A stretch of 34,789 bases of DNA from a virus. This document shows, piece by piece, positions 6,770 to 13,977 of the stretch. Within the stretch, counting starts at the first letter, position 1, and each line of letters begins with the position of its first letter. Both the position numbers and the translations under genes were made by a program. The stretch is taken from IMG/VR virus record IMGVR_UViG_3300009164_005523, positions 1 to 34,789 of that record. One strand, 5' to 3'. Under the pieces are notes generated by a model, which worked only from the letters and a program-made list of their open reading frames with translations, was not told the origin of the DNA and did not search any database.

Positions 6770-7171
6770 TTAGCTGAGAAACGTCAACCATTGGGTAAAA
6801 TTACTGCCGCAAAGAGCCCAAGCATTTTGCTTGTCAACGTCCCAATGATGCAGTTTATTTCTGTCTAACAAGAATGGGGTGTCGGGAAATACTCGTACAA
6901 TGCCAATGATTGCCCCTGCATTGGAAAACAAATCACTGATTATCGTGTATCCAGGCTGTAGTTTGCTGTACCATACATAGCCCTCGGGAGAGAATTGCAT
7001 GCTGTAATTGCTGTGCCAAAGTCTAAGGGAAAGTTCTTGATAAATCTTTTCATCCCAACTGTCGCTGCCAGTTTCGATGGAAAATAGCAAAGGGGCACTG
7101 ACTACCCCTTCTTTTATACCTGTGAATATCAAATCCTGATAATAGGATTTACTCTTGAACAATTGTTCCAT
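6770..7171 (-). CDS. Unknown protein, 133 aa
   Basis: The product begins MEQLFKSKSYYQDLIFTGIK and is rich in aromatic residues. It includes PEGYVWYSKLQPGYTIISDL and a central GAIIGIVRVF strand. No family is recognised. The start overlaps the end of the 95-residue gene upstream by 23 bp, consistent with coupled translation. It is the last gene before cassette copy 2. Confidence 0.65.
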   Translation of the reverse strand: MEQLFKSKSYYQDLIFTGIKEGVVSAPLLFSIETGSDSWDEKIYQELSLRLWHSNYSMQFSPEGYVWYSKLQPGYTIISDLFSNAGAIIGIVRVFPDTPFLLDRNKLHHWDVDKQNAWALCGSNFTQWLTFLS

Positions 7172-7436
7172 TGGTCAGTTTATACACTTGGAACTTATCT
7201 GTTTTGAATAATGTGTTTAGTTTAGTGGCAAGATTGAATGCATGCCCGGGATTGCTGAAACTGACTTTTTTATATTTTGGGCCAGGGTAATTAGTGAGGC
7301 TGTTAAAACTCTTCAAATTGATTGCTTTACCATCAAAAAATACCGCCCATACCCCCTCGCTTACCAAAACCTGATCAGTTTTGTAAGTTGATTTTTCGAT
7401 ATACTCTAATAGTATGGTTGGTTTAGGTCTACTCAT
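7149..7436 (-). CDS. Conserved phage protein of unknown function, 95 aa
   Basis: The product begins MSRPKPTILLEYIEKSTYKT. It contains a well-ordered NSLTNYPGPKYKKVSFSNPG segment, which looks conserved although I cannot name a family. The Lys-rich loop could contact nucleic acid, but that is only inference. Upstream is a GCTAAATA motif (7458-7465), a possible late promoter. Confidence 0.7.
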   Translation of the reverse strand: MSRPKPTILLEYIEKSTYKTDQVLVSEGVWAVFFDGKAINLKSFNSLTNYPGPKYKKVSFSNPGHAFNLATKLNTLFKTDKFQVYKLTNGTIVQE

Positions 7437-7457
7437 TTTTCAATTCTCTGCTACTAT

Positions 7458-7465
7458 TATTTAGC
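7458..7465 (-). promoter_or_regulatory. Possible late-promoter element GCTAAATA
   Basis: GCTAAATAATAGTA on the minus strand, about 21 bp before the start at 7436. A near copy (GCTAAATAATACTA) sits 24 bp before the small gene starting at 26712. T4 late promoters consist of a single -10 box, TATAAATA, so this could be the local equivalent. Evidence is limited to position and similarity. Confidence 0.35.
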
Positions 7466-7488
7466 AAAAGATTGATTGGATGACCAGG

Positions 7489-7755
7489 TTAGAAATCGAA
7501 GTTAATGGTGTTGCCCACAGAGTCATTGACTGCCAGTCGGCTCTTGATTAGCTCGTTGTAACCACCAATTCGTTCACCGTCTACAAAGATCTGAGGCACA
7601 CTGCGAACGCCTGCGCCCACACTTTCGTAAAAGGTTTTTCTTGCATCTTCATCGTCAAGGTTGATTTCTTCCCAGACATAACCTTTGTTTTTTAACCAGC
7701 TTTTGGCAGCCGTGCAATAAGGACATATAGTCTTAGTGTATACAGTAATTTTCAT
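7489..7755 (-). CDS. grx: Glutaredoxin
   Basis: An 88-residue thioredoxin-fold protein with the dithiol motif CPYC at 11-14, the cis-Pro segment SVPQIFVDG near 52-60 and GGYNEL just after it. This layout is standard for glutaredoxins. In T4-like phages such proteins donate electrons to ribonucleotide reductase, supporting dNTP production, though no reductase gene is in this window. The start overlaps the preceding stop as ATGA. Confidence 0.92.
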   Translation of the reverse strand: MKITVYTKTICPYCTAAKSWLKNKGYVWEEINLDDEDARKTFYESVGAGVRSVPQIFVDGERIGGYNELIKSRLAVNDSVGNTINFDF

Positions 7756-7982
7756 TTGAATGATCCTCCATCTAATTCGATTGACGTGACAGTATTGTCA
7801 GATAGTGATTTCCTAGCGTCTTCTAAAGTTTTTTGTAACTCAGACAATTCAAGCAACAAAAAAGAAAGCCCGTCTGCTACTCTTCTTGCATTTGCTACAG
7901 GAAGTGAAACAGAGGGGCTTTTCTTTTTTTCTGTGATGCCTACAAGGCTAATGTATTCTTCCAAGTCACGTTTATTCAGCAT
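7752..7982 (-). CDS. Unknown small protein, 76 aa
   Basis: The product begins MLNKRDLEEYISLVGITEKK. Its second half is a predicted amphipathic helix (LLLELSELQKTLEDARKSL) that could form a coiled coil. It ends in ATGA overlap with glutaredoxin. No family is recognised. Confidence 0.6.
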   Translation of the reverse strand: MLNKRDLEEYISLVGITEKKKSPSVSLPVANARRVADGLSFLLLELSELQKTLEDARKSLSDNTVTSIELDGGSFK

Positions 7983-7990
7983 GAAAGTAT

Positions 7991-8461
7991 TTATTGATTC
8001 AAAGTCTCCGCTTCAGATTCTGTATGGAACGGTCCCCAGAATTGATTGCGATTTAATGTCAGTAGCTTGGGGCAGAACTGAATACGGTCACGACCTTTGA
8101 CCCTAATGCGATACCAACCTGCGGCAAAGAAACACTTGCTGTTGGGTTCGCTGGTGTAGATTGGCAGTCTACGATGTACTTCGATGGCAGCATTGAAATA
8201 CGTTTCATGCTCAACTGGGTAGCCATTTAGGTCTGTGCGAATGTTACTGTAATATTCATCAGACTCTTTGCCAGTACCTGGTTCCCAATCTTTGATGTTT
8301 AATTGCTTGCGTACATTACGTGCTGAACCTAGATTTTGCACAAAGCCATTCTTGGCCAGAATGAATCCATCCTCGCTCTTATGCACTGCGGCAATTTTAA
8401 CTCCGTTGTTGAGCACTAGCCAGCTTTGGCCTTCTTTAGTTGTTTTAAGTTCAAATGTCAT
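7991..8461 (-). CDS. Unknown protein, 156 aa
   Basis: The product begins MTFELKTTKEGQSWLVLNNG. The N-terminal half looks like short beta strands, and the C-terminal half is basic and aromatic (FFAAGWYRIRVKGRDRIQF). The start overlaps the RNase H gene's stop by one base. No conserved catalytic motif is visible, so no function is proposed. Confidence 0.65.
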   Translation of the reverse strand: MTFELKTTKEGQSWLVLNNGVKIAAVHKSEDGFILAKNGFVQNLGSARNVRKQLNIKDWEPGTGKESDEYYSNIRTDLNGYPVEHETYFNAAIEVHRRLPIYTSEPNSKCFFAAGWYRIRVKGRDRIQFCPKLLTLNRNQFWGPFHTESEAETLNQ

Positions 8462-9417
8462 TAGATAAAAATCTCCATATATTTTTGTGCGTTACTGCCA
8501 ATATTGTCCATGCCAAACTTTCCGCATAGCTTCATGAAGTACAAGCCGCTTTGGGATTGATTACGAACCACTGCTTTGGCTTCTGCAATTGTTTTGTCCA
8601 GCTCTTGTTTAATACTATCCGGCTGTTGACTTAGGTCAATGATATGCCGATTAATATGATAGTCGTCAATGACTTGATGCTCGACTCCTTCATGGTCGAC
8701 CCAACGTTGCAACATGAGATTGTTCCATTTGAAGCCTTGTGTTTGTCGGTCACCAAATGCTTCCAATAGTTGTGTTGTGCGAACACGGGGAAAAGCACTG
8801 AACACATTGTCGCTACTGTCGCCACGCATGCACTTTTCAAACAGCAACCATTCAGGATCACCGGGTACCTTGGGTAGCTTGGTCTTTTTATCGATGACTG
8901 TCTTGCCCTTGTCATCTACCACACCATCGAGACTAATTACTTCTTTGGTAATACCGTTGAAGATCCTGACGTTAGGAGCCAACAACTGGAAGAAGTCCGA
9001 GTCGCTGGAGCAGATGATGTGTTCGTCTTCGGGATGGGTTTGTATCCACCTAGCAATGAAGTCGTCCGCTTCGCACTGCTGGTGTCGCAGTACCAGTGCT
9101 CCGCTTTTGTCTTGTAGGAATTTGCTGAATTCATCGAATGCTCCCCAGTATGCTTTATCTTCCACTTGGTCTTTTGTGCTGAGACTAGCTCGAGCTTCTG
9201 CCCTATGACGTTTGTATCTTGTGTAGACATCTTTGCGCCAACTGCGACCTTCGAGGCAGTATACGCTTCTGTCTGTTTTAAACAGTTCTTGAGCACGTTT
9301 AACGCTACTGATAAGAATGTGAAGAGTCATGCCTAGTTTCATATCTAGGTCATCACCTCTTGCCACGTGCCTAGCACGGGAAAAGGTATTAGCAGTATCT
9401 ACCAAAAGGTATTTCAT
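8461..9417 (-). CDS. rnh: RNase H / 5'-3' flap exonuclease (T4 Rnh-like)
   Basis: Removes RNA primers from lagging-strand fragments during phage replication. The 318-residue product has the FEN/PIN-domain acidic motifs: LLVDTANTF at the N-terminus (D7), CEADDF with D118/D119, SSDSDFF at 137-143, and GDSSDN at 199-204 ahead of the helix-hairpin-helix region. T4 RNase H is 305 residues. The start overlaps the preceding gene as ATGA. It works with ligase, clamp and polymerase, all found in this window. Confidence 0.92.
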   Translation of the reverse strand: MKYLLVDTANTFSRARHVARGDDLDMKLGMTLHILISSVKRAQELFKTDRSVYCLEGRSWRKDVYTRYKRHRAEARASLSTKDQVEDKAYWGAFDEFSKFLQDKSGALVLRHQQCEADDFIARWIQTHPEDEHIICSSDSDFFQLLAPNVRIFNGITKEVISLDGVVDDKGKTVIDKKTKLPKVPGDPEWLLFEKCMRGDSSDNVFSAFPRVRTTQLLEAFGDRQTQGFKWNNLMLQRWVDHEGVEHQVIDDYHINRHIIDLSQQPDSIKQELDKTIAEAKAVVRNQSQSGLYFMKLCGKFGMDNIGSNAQKYMEIFI

Positions 9418-9794
9418 AGTTCCTCGGATTCATCTAGTTTCTTTTTACGCTTTCTAGATTGTACACTCTCTGCCGCTATGCTGTCAAGTAAATCTTTGTC
9501 TTCTGCCGCGACACTTAGGCATAAATCACGAAACCAACGGTCAATCAAATCTTCGTCCGTGTCTCCCTTGTATCCAGCAAATCGTAGTTGGTCGATGAAG
9601 TACTCGTTCCAATCCAATTCAAAAAATCCGTTGCGTGGGTCTCTTGGATTGATGCTGGTGTCCAATACCGCAACCCAAGGCTCACGCTTTTCTGTGGCAA
9701 TCTCTTTGGGAGTCTTGGCCTTTTTGGGCGTAGTCGCAGGTTTCTCAACTACGGGAGGCACCGACTTCTTTTTAAATATATCAAACATACCCAT
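9414..9794 (-). CDS. Conserved phage protein of unknown function, 126 aa
   Basis: The product begins MGMFDIFKKKSVPPVVEKPA, with a Lys/Pro-rich flexible N-terminal region. A compact domain follows with PRDPRNGFFELDWNEYFI and a DRWFRDLC segment; I associate this pattern with T4-like phages of aquatic bacteria. It ends in a basic RKRKKK tail. AGGGAGAAG precedes the ATG at 9794. Function unknown. Confidence 0.75.
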   Translation of the reverse strand: MGMFDIFKKKSVPPVVEKPATTPKKAKTPKEIATEKREPWVAVLDTSINPRDPRNGFFELDWNEYFIDQLRFAGYKGDTDEDLIDRWFRDLCLSVAAEDKDLLDSIAAESVQSRKRKKKLDESEEL

Positions 9795-9966
9795 TTTTAC
9801 TTCTCCCTAGTGCTTGTTTGGCTGCCGCTTGCCAGGCTTCATTGTCTTGTTTTAATCCAATGTCGAATGCCTGTTGAACAAGTCCTTGCATTAACCAAGC
9901 TCGGTTGTTGGCTAATTCTAATAGAGCTTCTAACTCACATACTTTTCCGAACAATTGATTGTCCAT
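9781..9966 (-). CDS. Unknown small protein, 61 aa
   Basis: A mostly helical product beginning MDNQLFGKVCELEALLELAN, with a Gln/Ala-rich second half. The start overlaps the preceding stop by one base and the end overlaps the next gene by 14 bp, so it sits in a translationally coupled string. No family recognised. Confidence 0.6.
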   Translation of the reverse strand: MDNQLFGKVCELEALLELANNRAWLMQGLVQQAFDIGLKQDNEAWQAAAKQALGRSKNGYV

Positions 9967-10301
9967 TATTTTTTACCTTTTTGAAATTCTTCTACGTCTT
10001 TAACCGCAGACTTCAGCGTCTCTGCATAGTTGAGTGCAGTTTGTTTTGGTAAGCATATAGTAGACTGTTGTTTAGTGTACCCAGAGGTGAGTATATCCCA
10101 TAGCTGCCGCCAGCGACTTTTGCTCCAAAATTCGGTCTTAGTAGTAACATAGATGTTAACAGTAACGTCGTGATCATCTGCTTCTACCCACAAGTCGTGC
10201 GTACAATCTGGATCAGTACATTCGCAGACAATCTGATAGACTTTTGAATCACCCCAGTCGTTGATCTTTAGAATACCTTGCGCTGGCGATTGTGCTTGCA
10301 T
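9966..10301 (-). CDS. Unknown protein with CxC...CxxxC-like cysteines, 111 aa
   Basis: I place the start at the ATG at 10301, inside TGATG at the end of queE, giving MQAQSPAQGILKINDWGDSK. Cysteines in IVCECTDPDCTHDLWV are spaced as in a small metal-binding site. The C-terminus is basic (EEFQKGKK). It probably represents a conserved phage family; the link to queE is only positional coupling. Confidence 0.7.
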   Translation of the reverse strand: MQAQSPAQGILKINDWGDSKVYQIVCECTDPDCTHDLWVEADDHDVTVNIYVTTKTEFWSKSRWRQLWDILTSGYTKQQSTICLPKQTALNYAETLKSAVKDVEEFQKGKK

Positions 10302-11164
10302 CAGGTGCCCCACGCATTGCGCCAGATGTCAACATGCAGTCGGGGACTGTAACGATAACCTCGTTCCAAGGCCAGTTCTGCCACTTGTTTTGTATTGAAG
10401 TGATACTGGTCTGGAATACCACCTTGTGGCATTAGGTAGACTGGCGATTCGACACCAGCGTCGCGATACTCTGCCACAGCCCTATCAACATCACCAACGT
10501 CATCACCATCGGCAACAACAAACTTGAGATAATACTCACTGCCCATAGGAACATCAAGACTAGCATAAGACTTGAATATGAGTGGCCTAATTGCCTCGCT
10601 CCACGACTCACCGCTGACTGTGAGTTTGGGACTGCATGACCAAGTAACGTGGAATCGGTCTTGGGTGGTGAGGTACTTTCTAAAATCATCATGTAGTTCC
10701 TGTGTTGTGTTAGTCTCAAAGGTTAGATTCTTTAAGTCTTGCATACGGGGATGATCGAATAGTTCTTGATAAGCACGTTGCCATCCCAGCAACGGCTCAC
10801 CGCCTGTGATAACAAGATGCACATCTTGACCATTGGGTTGAGTCCAGGTATTGTTGGGCACCAGTGCCAGCATCCTGTCAACAACTTCGTTGACTTCCAG
10901 GGTGGGACTCAGCGACTTGAACGCAGGGTGCCAACTGGCATAGCTGTCACATCCAGCAGTGGCCAATGGCAAATCTTCAAACGTCTTGTACAGTGTGATG
11001 TTTTCCCCAATTTGGTCTGGTTCATCTGTGTGGGTGCCCTTGGGCATGCCAAAGCCGGCACACTTGAAGTTGCAACCAAATGTACGCAAGAACACACTGG
11101 GAGTACCACTCCATCGTCCTTCGCCCTGTATGCTGTAAAAAATTTCTGCTATCTTAAGTTTCAT
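10301..11164 (-). CDS. queE: QueE-like radical SAM 7-carboxy-7-deazaguanine synthase
   Basis: Expected to convert 6-carboxytetrahydropterin to 7-carboxy-7-deazaguanine (CDG) using SAM and a 4Fe-4S cluster. The 287-residue product starts MKLKIAEIFYSIQGEG, the QueE-type entry (EIFxSIQGEG), has the SAM-binding GGEP at 121-124, and carries Cys31 and Cys35 in GCNFKC. The third cysteine of the usual CxxxCxxC is absent: the position after Cys35 reads AGF. A candidate replacement is Cys72 in AGCDSYASWHP. The ATG at 11164 overlaps the MazG-like gene by 11 bp; an upstream in-frame ATG adds 10 residues and lies in that gene. It works with folE, queD and dpdA. Confidence 0.82.
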   Translation of the reverse strand: MKLKIAEIFYSIQGEGRWSGTPSVFLRTFGCNFKCAGFGMPKGTHTDEPDQIGENITLYKTFEDLPLATAGCDSYASWHPAFKSLSPTLEVNEVVDRMLALVPNNTWTQPNGQDVHLVITGGEPLLGWQRAYQELFDHPRMQDLKNLTFETNTTQELHDDFRKYLTTQDRFHVTWSCSPKLTVSGESWSEAIRPLIFKSYASLDVPMGSEYYLKFVVADGDDVGDVDRAVAEYRDAGVESPVYLMPQGGIPDQYHFNTKQVAELALERGYRYSPRLHVDIWRNAWGT

Positions 11165-11426
11165 AAATCGTAGACCACTTTTTAAGTTTTTCAATTTTAA
11201 GAGCGCAGGCTGCTTCTAGTGCATTAAGATCAATTATATCGAAATCATGCATGAGTTTTATCATGCACAATACATCACCGACTTCTTCAGTCAATCGCTC
11301 TCTATTAGTGCCGCCTTCTTTACGATGGATGTTGTCAATGCCGAATCGACGACACTTACTAACCATCTGAATTACTTCAGCACATTCTTCTTGTAGGATA
11401 TTTAGAATCTCGTCTTGCTTAGACAT
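11154..11426 (-). CDS. MazG-like nucleotide pyrophosphohydrolase
   Basis: The 90-residue product has the all-alpha NTP pyrophosphatase pattern: EECAEV at 13-18 and EEVGDV at 47-52, the two acidic pairs that bind Mg2+. Such phage proteins hydrolyse (d)NTPs or alarmone-type nucleotides; the substrate here is unknown. The gene starts directly after the phosphoribosyltransferase stop and ends within the queE start region. A role in trimming non-canonical or surplus nucleotides would suit its setting, but this is inference. Confidence 0.75.
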   Translation of the reverse strand: MSKQDEILNILQEECAEVIQMVSKCRRFGIDNIHRKEGGTNRERLTEEVGDVLCMIKLMHDFDIIDLNALEAACALKIEKLKKWSTIYET

Positions 11427-11939
11427 TTATTTCCCCCACCAATCTTCCCAAGGAAAATCTATCCACACGTTGTGTTCTGCTTTGTTAACTTCAAGAGCAC
11501 TGTAATCATTGATGCCAGAGCTGGCAAGATTTTCAACAAGCACCGCAAACTTTACATTGTCTTTCCAAACGCTGTCCCAGGCCTCAACCTGATCCGGTAA
11601 ACAACCGCTTTGCCAATCATTCTTGATCCATTCCAAGGTAGCGCCGGTGTCATTGATGTCGTCAACGATGAGAATATTCTTTGGTGGATCTATGTAACCA
11701 TAGGCATCTTCTGCCATCCATAGATTACTTTCACACGCATCGCTGCCGCCATCTCTCAGAGATACTTTTAGTGTGTGCATGGGTACGTTAAAGTATTGGC
11801 TCAACATCACTGCTGGGACCAGCCCACCACGAGTAATGCCAACAACATAGTCCGGCCGCCAATTGCTATTGCTGATATCACGAGCAAGCTGGGCAGTCAT
11901 GCCCTGAACTTTATCCCAACTGAGTAATAGCTTGTCCAT
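11427..11939 (-). CDS. Phosphoribosyltransferase (purine PRTase-like)
   Basis: A 170-residue type I PRTase fold protein. It has a GITRGGLVPA segment at about 34-43 and the PRPP-binding motif ILIVDDINDTGAT at 89-101. The overall look is closest to xanthine-guanine or hypoxanthine PRTases (Gpt type), but the base specificity cannot be read. It would make nucleoside monophosphates from free base and PRPP. The C-terminus is Trp-rich (FPWEDWWGK). It overlaps the peptide deformylase gene by 29 bp. Confidence 0.8.
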   Translation of the reverse strand: MDKLLLSWDKVQGMTAQLARDISNSNWRPDYVVGITRGGLVPAVMLSQYFNVPMHTLKVSLRDGGSDACESNLWMAEDAYGYIDPPKNILIVDDINDTGATLEWIKNDWQSGCLPDQVEAWDSVWKDNVKFAVLVENLASSGINDYSALEVNKAEHNVWIDFPWEDWWGK

Positions 11940-12492
11940 CTAACACTTTCTTATAATCGATGCCTGCACGTTTAAAAATCTTGTTACGTTTCTTAAGAGC
12001 AAACTCTAGCTTTATTTTACTAGCTTTGTCTCTAAAAGTCAAGCCTTTTATGTGGTCATATTCATGTTGGAATATTCTAGCAGGCCAACCTTCCAAGAGT
12101 TCTTCAACTGTTTCACCATCCACTGTTTGATATCTAACAGCCACTGCATCCGGTCTCTTCAACCAAAGGAACAATGCAGGGAAACTTAGACAACCTTCTT
12201 CGAAGGTGGCGTCGGTGGGACTGTGACCCAGTAGTTCTGGATTGATGACAATCTTACTGCCTGCTGGAATGTCTCCCATGTTGGGCCATTGCATGACAAA
12301 CATCTGTGCATCAACGCCCACTTGGTTTGCACTGAGTCCGGCGCCGGAACAGCCAACCATAATTTTCATTAATCGTTGAGCCAAGGCCTTGGCATCGATT
12401 GTTGCATAATCTAAAGGTGCCAACTCTTTGACCAGCAACGGGTGTGTCTCTGGTACTAGTTGTAGTTGATCAATTTCTTCATTTGTCATCAT
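11911..12492 (-). CDS. def: Peptide deformylase
   Basis: Removes the N-formyl group from new proteins, using a metal ion. The 193-residue product has all three signature motifs: GLSANQVG (52-59), EGCLSFP (99-105, metal Cys101) and HEYDH (143-147, metal His143/147 and catalytic Glu144). The C-terminal extension after HEYDH is long for a phage version, with a basic KLEFALKKRNKIFK helix that could contact the ribosome. Two adjacent ATGs (12492, 12489) are possible starts. Phage-encoded PDFs are known from marine phages. Confidence 0.93.
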   Translation of the reverse strand: MMTNEEIDQLQLVPETHPLLVKELAPLDYATIDAKALAQRLMKIMVGCSGAGLSANQVGVDAQMFVMQWPNMGDIPAGSKIVINPELLGHSPTDATFEEGCLSFPALFLWLKRPDAVAVRYQTVDGETVEELLEGWPARIFQHEYDHIKGLTFRDKASKIKLEFALKKRNKIFKRAGIDYKKVLDGQAITQLG

Positions 12493-13000
12493 CTGTTTCC
12501 GGTGAATTGCTGCTCAAAATAGCTTCAGTGATTCTATAATTTTCATAGGCTGCTTTTACATCTTCCCAAGACTTCTGTAGTACTTCGTGCTTGGTCAGTA
12601 AATCAACATTAGGCAAAGGCAGACTGTTCTTGTCAATCATGTCTTTGACAATTTGCATCATACCGGCCAACTCGTCTAAGTTGATTTCACCACTGTCAAT
12701 TGTTATCTTAGGATTGTTTCCTGAAATTCTTAGACTAGGTTCTGAATTGAACGTTGTGGTCAAATTTGGTGCAAATGTTATGGAACCAACAGTGTTGGCA
12801 GTGGTGACCCAGTTGTTGCTGGAACCGCCGGAAGTTAACACTTGACCGCTACTGCCGCCACCCAGTGAAATGCTATTATCCCACATGGTATTGGTAAGCG
12901 GAGGAATAGCACCATAGTTCGGATCTAATAAACTGTCGGGCACTGTAATGGTAAGAGTGTCGTAGTCAATGCCGCCGATGATGGTGTCATCGTCTTTCAT
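12479..13000 (-). CDS. Possible virion protein with fibre-like motif, 173 aa
   Basis: The middle contains SSGQVLTSGGSSNNWVTT, a Gly/Ser-rich pattern common in phage fibre and baseplate proteins, followed by beta-strand-like segments (ITFAPNLTTTF, LRISGNNPKITID). The C-terminal third is helical and acidic. It sits two bases after the folE stop, out of place among metabolic genes. A structural role is likely but not shown. Confidence 0.55.
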   Translation of the reverse strand: MKDDDTIIGGIDYDTLTITVPDSLLDPNYGAIPPLTNTMWDNSISLGGGSSGQVLTSGGSSNNWVTTANTVGSITFAPNLTTTFNSEPSLRISGNNPKITIDSGEINLDELAGMMQIVKDMIDKNSLPLPNVDLLTKHEVLQKSWEDVKAAYENYRITEAILSSNSPETDDDK

Positions 13001-13002
13001 AA

Positions 13003-13683
13003 TTACTTGCAGCCTTTGTTGACAATGTTCATGAACTCCGAACGCACAGCCGGTTCGTTTTTAAAGCAACCGCCCAGCTTGCTGGTAACAGTGCTGGAGC
13101 CCACGTCTTCTACGCCACGACTCTTGACACAATAATGTTGTGCATCGATGACCACTGCAATGTTGTCTGTTTCTAGAATATACTGAAGTGCAAAATAAAT
13201 CTGCTCAGTGAGTCGTTCTTGAATCTGTGGACGCTTGGCAAAATATTCAACGATGCGATTGATCTTACTCAAGCCCAGTACTTTGTTATTTGGAATATAT
13301 CCAACTGTGGCCAGTCCGTCGATGACAACGAAGTGATGTTCGCAGTTGCTTTGAACGTTAATGCCACGTTCCACAACCATCTCATCATATTTCATTTTGT
13401 TATCTACAGTGGTGCATTTGGGAAATGCCTCGTAGTCTAGACCCCAGAATATTTCATTGACATACATCTTGGCCACACGCTTGGGTGTGTCCATTAGACT
13501 GTCATCACTTAGGTCCAGCCCAAGTGTTTCCATGATCTGATGCATGTGGCGTTCGATAATATCAATCTTATCTTTACGCTCTATATTGTTGGAGATTGTT
13601 GGAGTTTCTACACCGCATTTGATTAAGTGCTCGTGTACTTGTTGACCCAAAGACGGATCGGTTTTGGTTTTATTGTATGACAT
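13003..13683 (-). CDS. folE: GTP cyclohydrolase I
   Basis: Converts GTP to dihydroneopterin triphosphate, the first step of both folate and 7-deazaguanine synthesis. The 226-residue product has the FolE zinc ligands Cys114 and His117 in SNCEHH and Cys185 in QHYCVKSRG, plus GLSKINRIVEYFAKRPQIQERLT at about 137-159. The length matches bacterial FolE. AAGGAAGG precedes the ATG at 13683. Its leader contains a terminator-like hairpin (13711-13736). With queD, queE and dpdA present, the product is most likely channelled to a modified DNA base. Confidence 0.95.
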   Translation of the reverse strand: MSYNKTKTDPSLGQQVHEHLIKCGVETPTISNNIERKDKIDIIERHMHQIMETLGLDLSDDSLMDTPKRVAKMYVNEIFWGLDYEAFPKCTTVDNKMKYDEMVVERGINVQSNCEHHFVVIDGLATVGYIPNNKVLGLSKINRIVEYFAKRPQIQERLTEQIYFALQYILETDNIAVVIDAQHYCVKSRGVEDVGSSTVTSKLGGCFKNEPAVRSEFMNIVNKGCK

Positions 13684-13710
13684 AGTTTTCCTTCCTTACT
13701 CGGATAATTT

Positions 13711-13736
13711 TAAAAATTGCTACCTTTGTGTAGCAA
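13711..13736 (-). terminator. Terminator or attenuator hairpin in the folE leader
   Basis: Stem TTGCTAC/GTAGCAA with a 6-nt loop (13717-13723 with 13730-13736), followed on the minus strand by TTTTTA. It lies only 27 bp before the folE start, leaving no room for a downstream promoter, so it must either end the dpdA operon with read-through or act as an attenuator. Confidence 0.62.
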
Positions 13737-13785
13737 ATCTATTTAGTATAGTATATAGACACTTTGCAGATTACCCACCAAGTTT

Positions 13786-13977
13786 CTACCAATGATGAAT
13801 AACATTGGCAATGATGACAAAGCAAGTTATGGTGTGCAGTGCCACCCAAAATGTTTTTAAGAACAGTGCAATGCGAGCTTCTGTGCGAGTTAATATGGGT
13901 ACATCCGGACGATCATCGTCGGTGGCGCCCATCAAGTGCCCAGTGGCTCGTGCCCAGATCTTTTCTAGTCCATTCAC
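13786..13977 (-). CDS. Small membrane protein, 63 aa
   Basis: The N-terminal half is soluble and charged (MNGLEKIWARATGHLMG). The C-terminal half has one hydrophobic segment, about 36-60, ending in FVIIANVIHHW. The ATG overlaps the glycosyltransferase stop as ATGA, making it the last gene of the dpdA-led operon. Function unknown; it could hold a partner at the membrane. Confidence 0.6.
   Translation of the reverse strand: MNGLEKIWARATGHLMGATDDDRPDVPILTRTEARIALFLKTFWVALHTITCFVIIANVIHHW

Noticed and set aside
7984-7995. AATAAATA, a T4-late-like box, before the 76-residue gene
   Set aside because: It overlaps the stop codon of the upstream gene and occurs once in this form; A/T-rich matches are expected by chance.
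13684-13790. PreQ1 riboswitch before folE
   Set aside because: Only a simple hairpin with a T run is visible; the C-rich loop and A-rich tail of preQ1 aptamers are not present.
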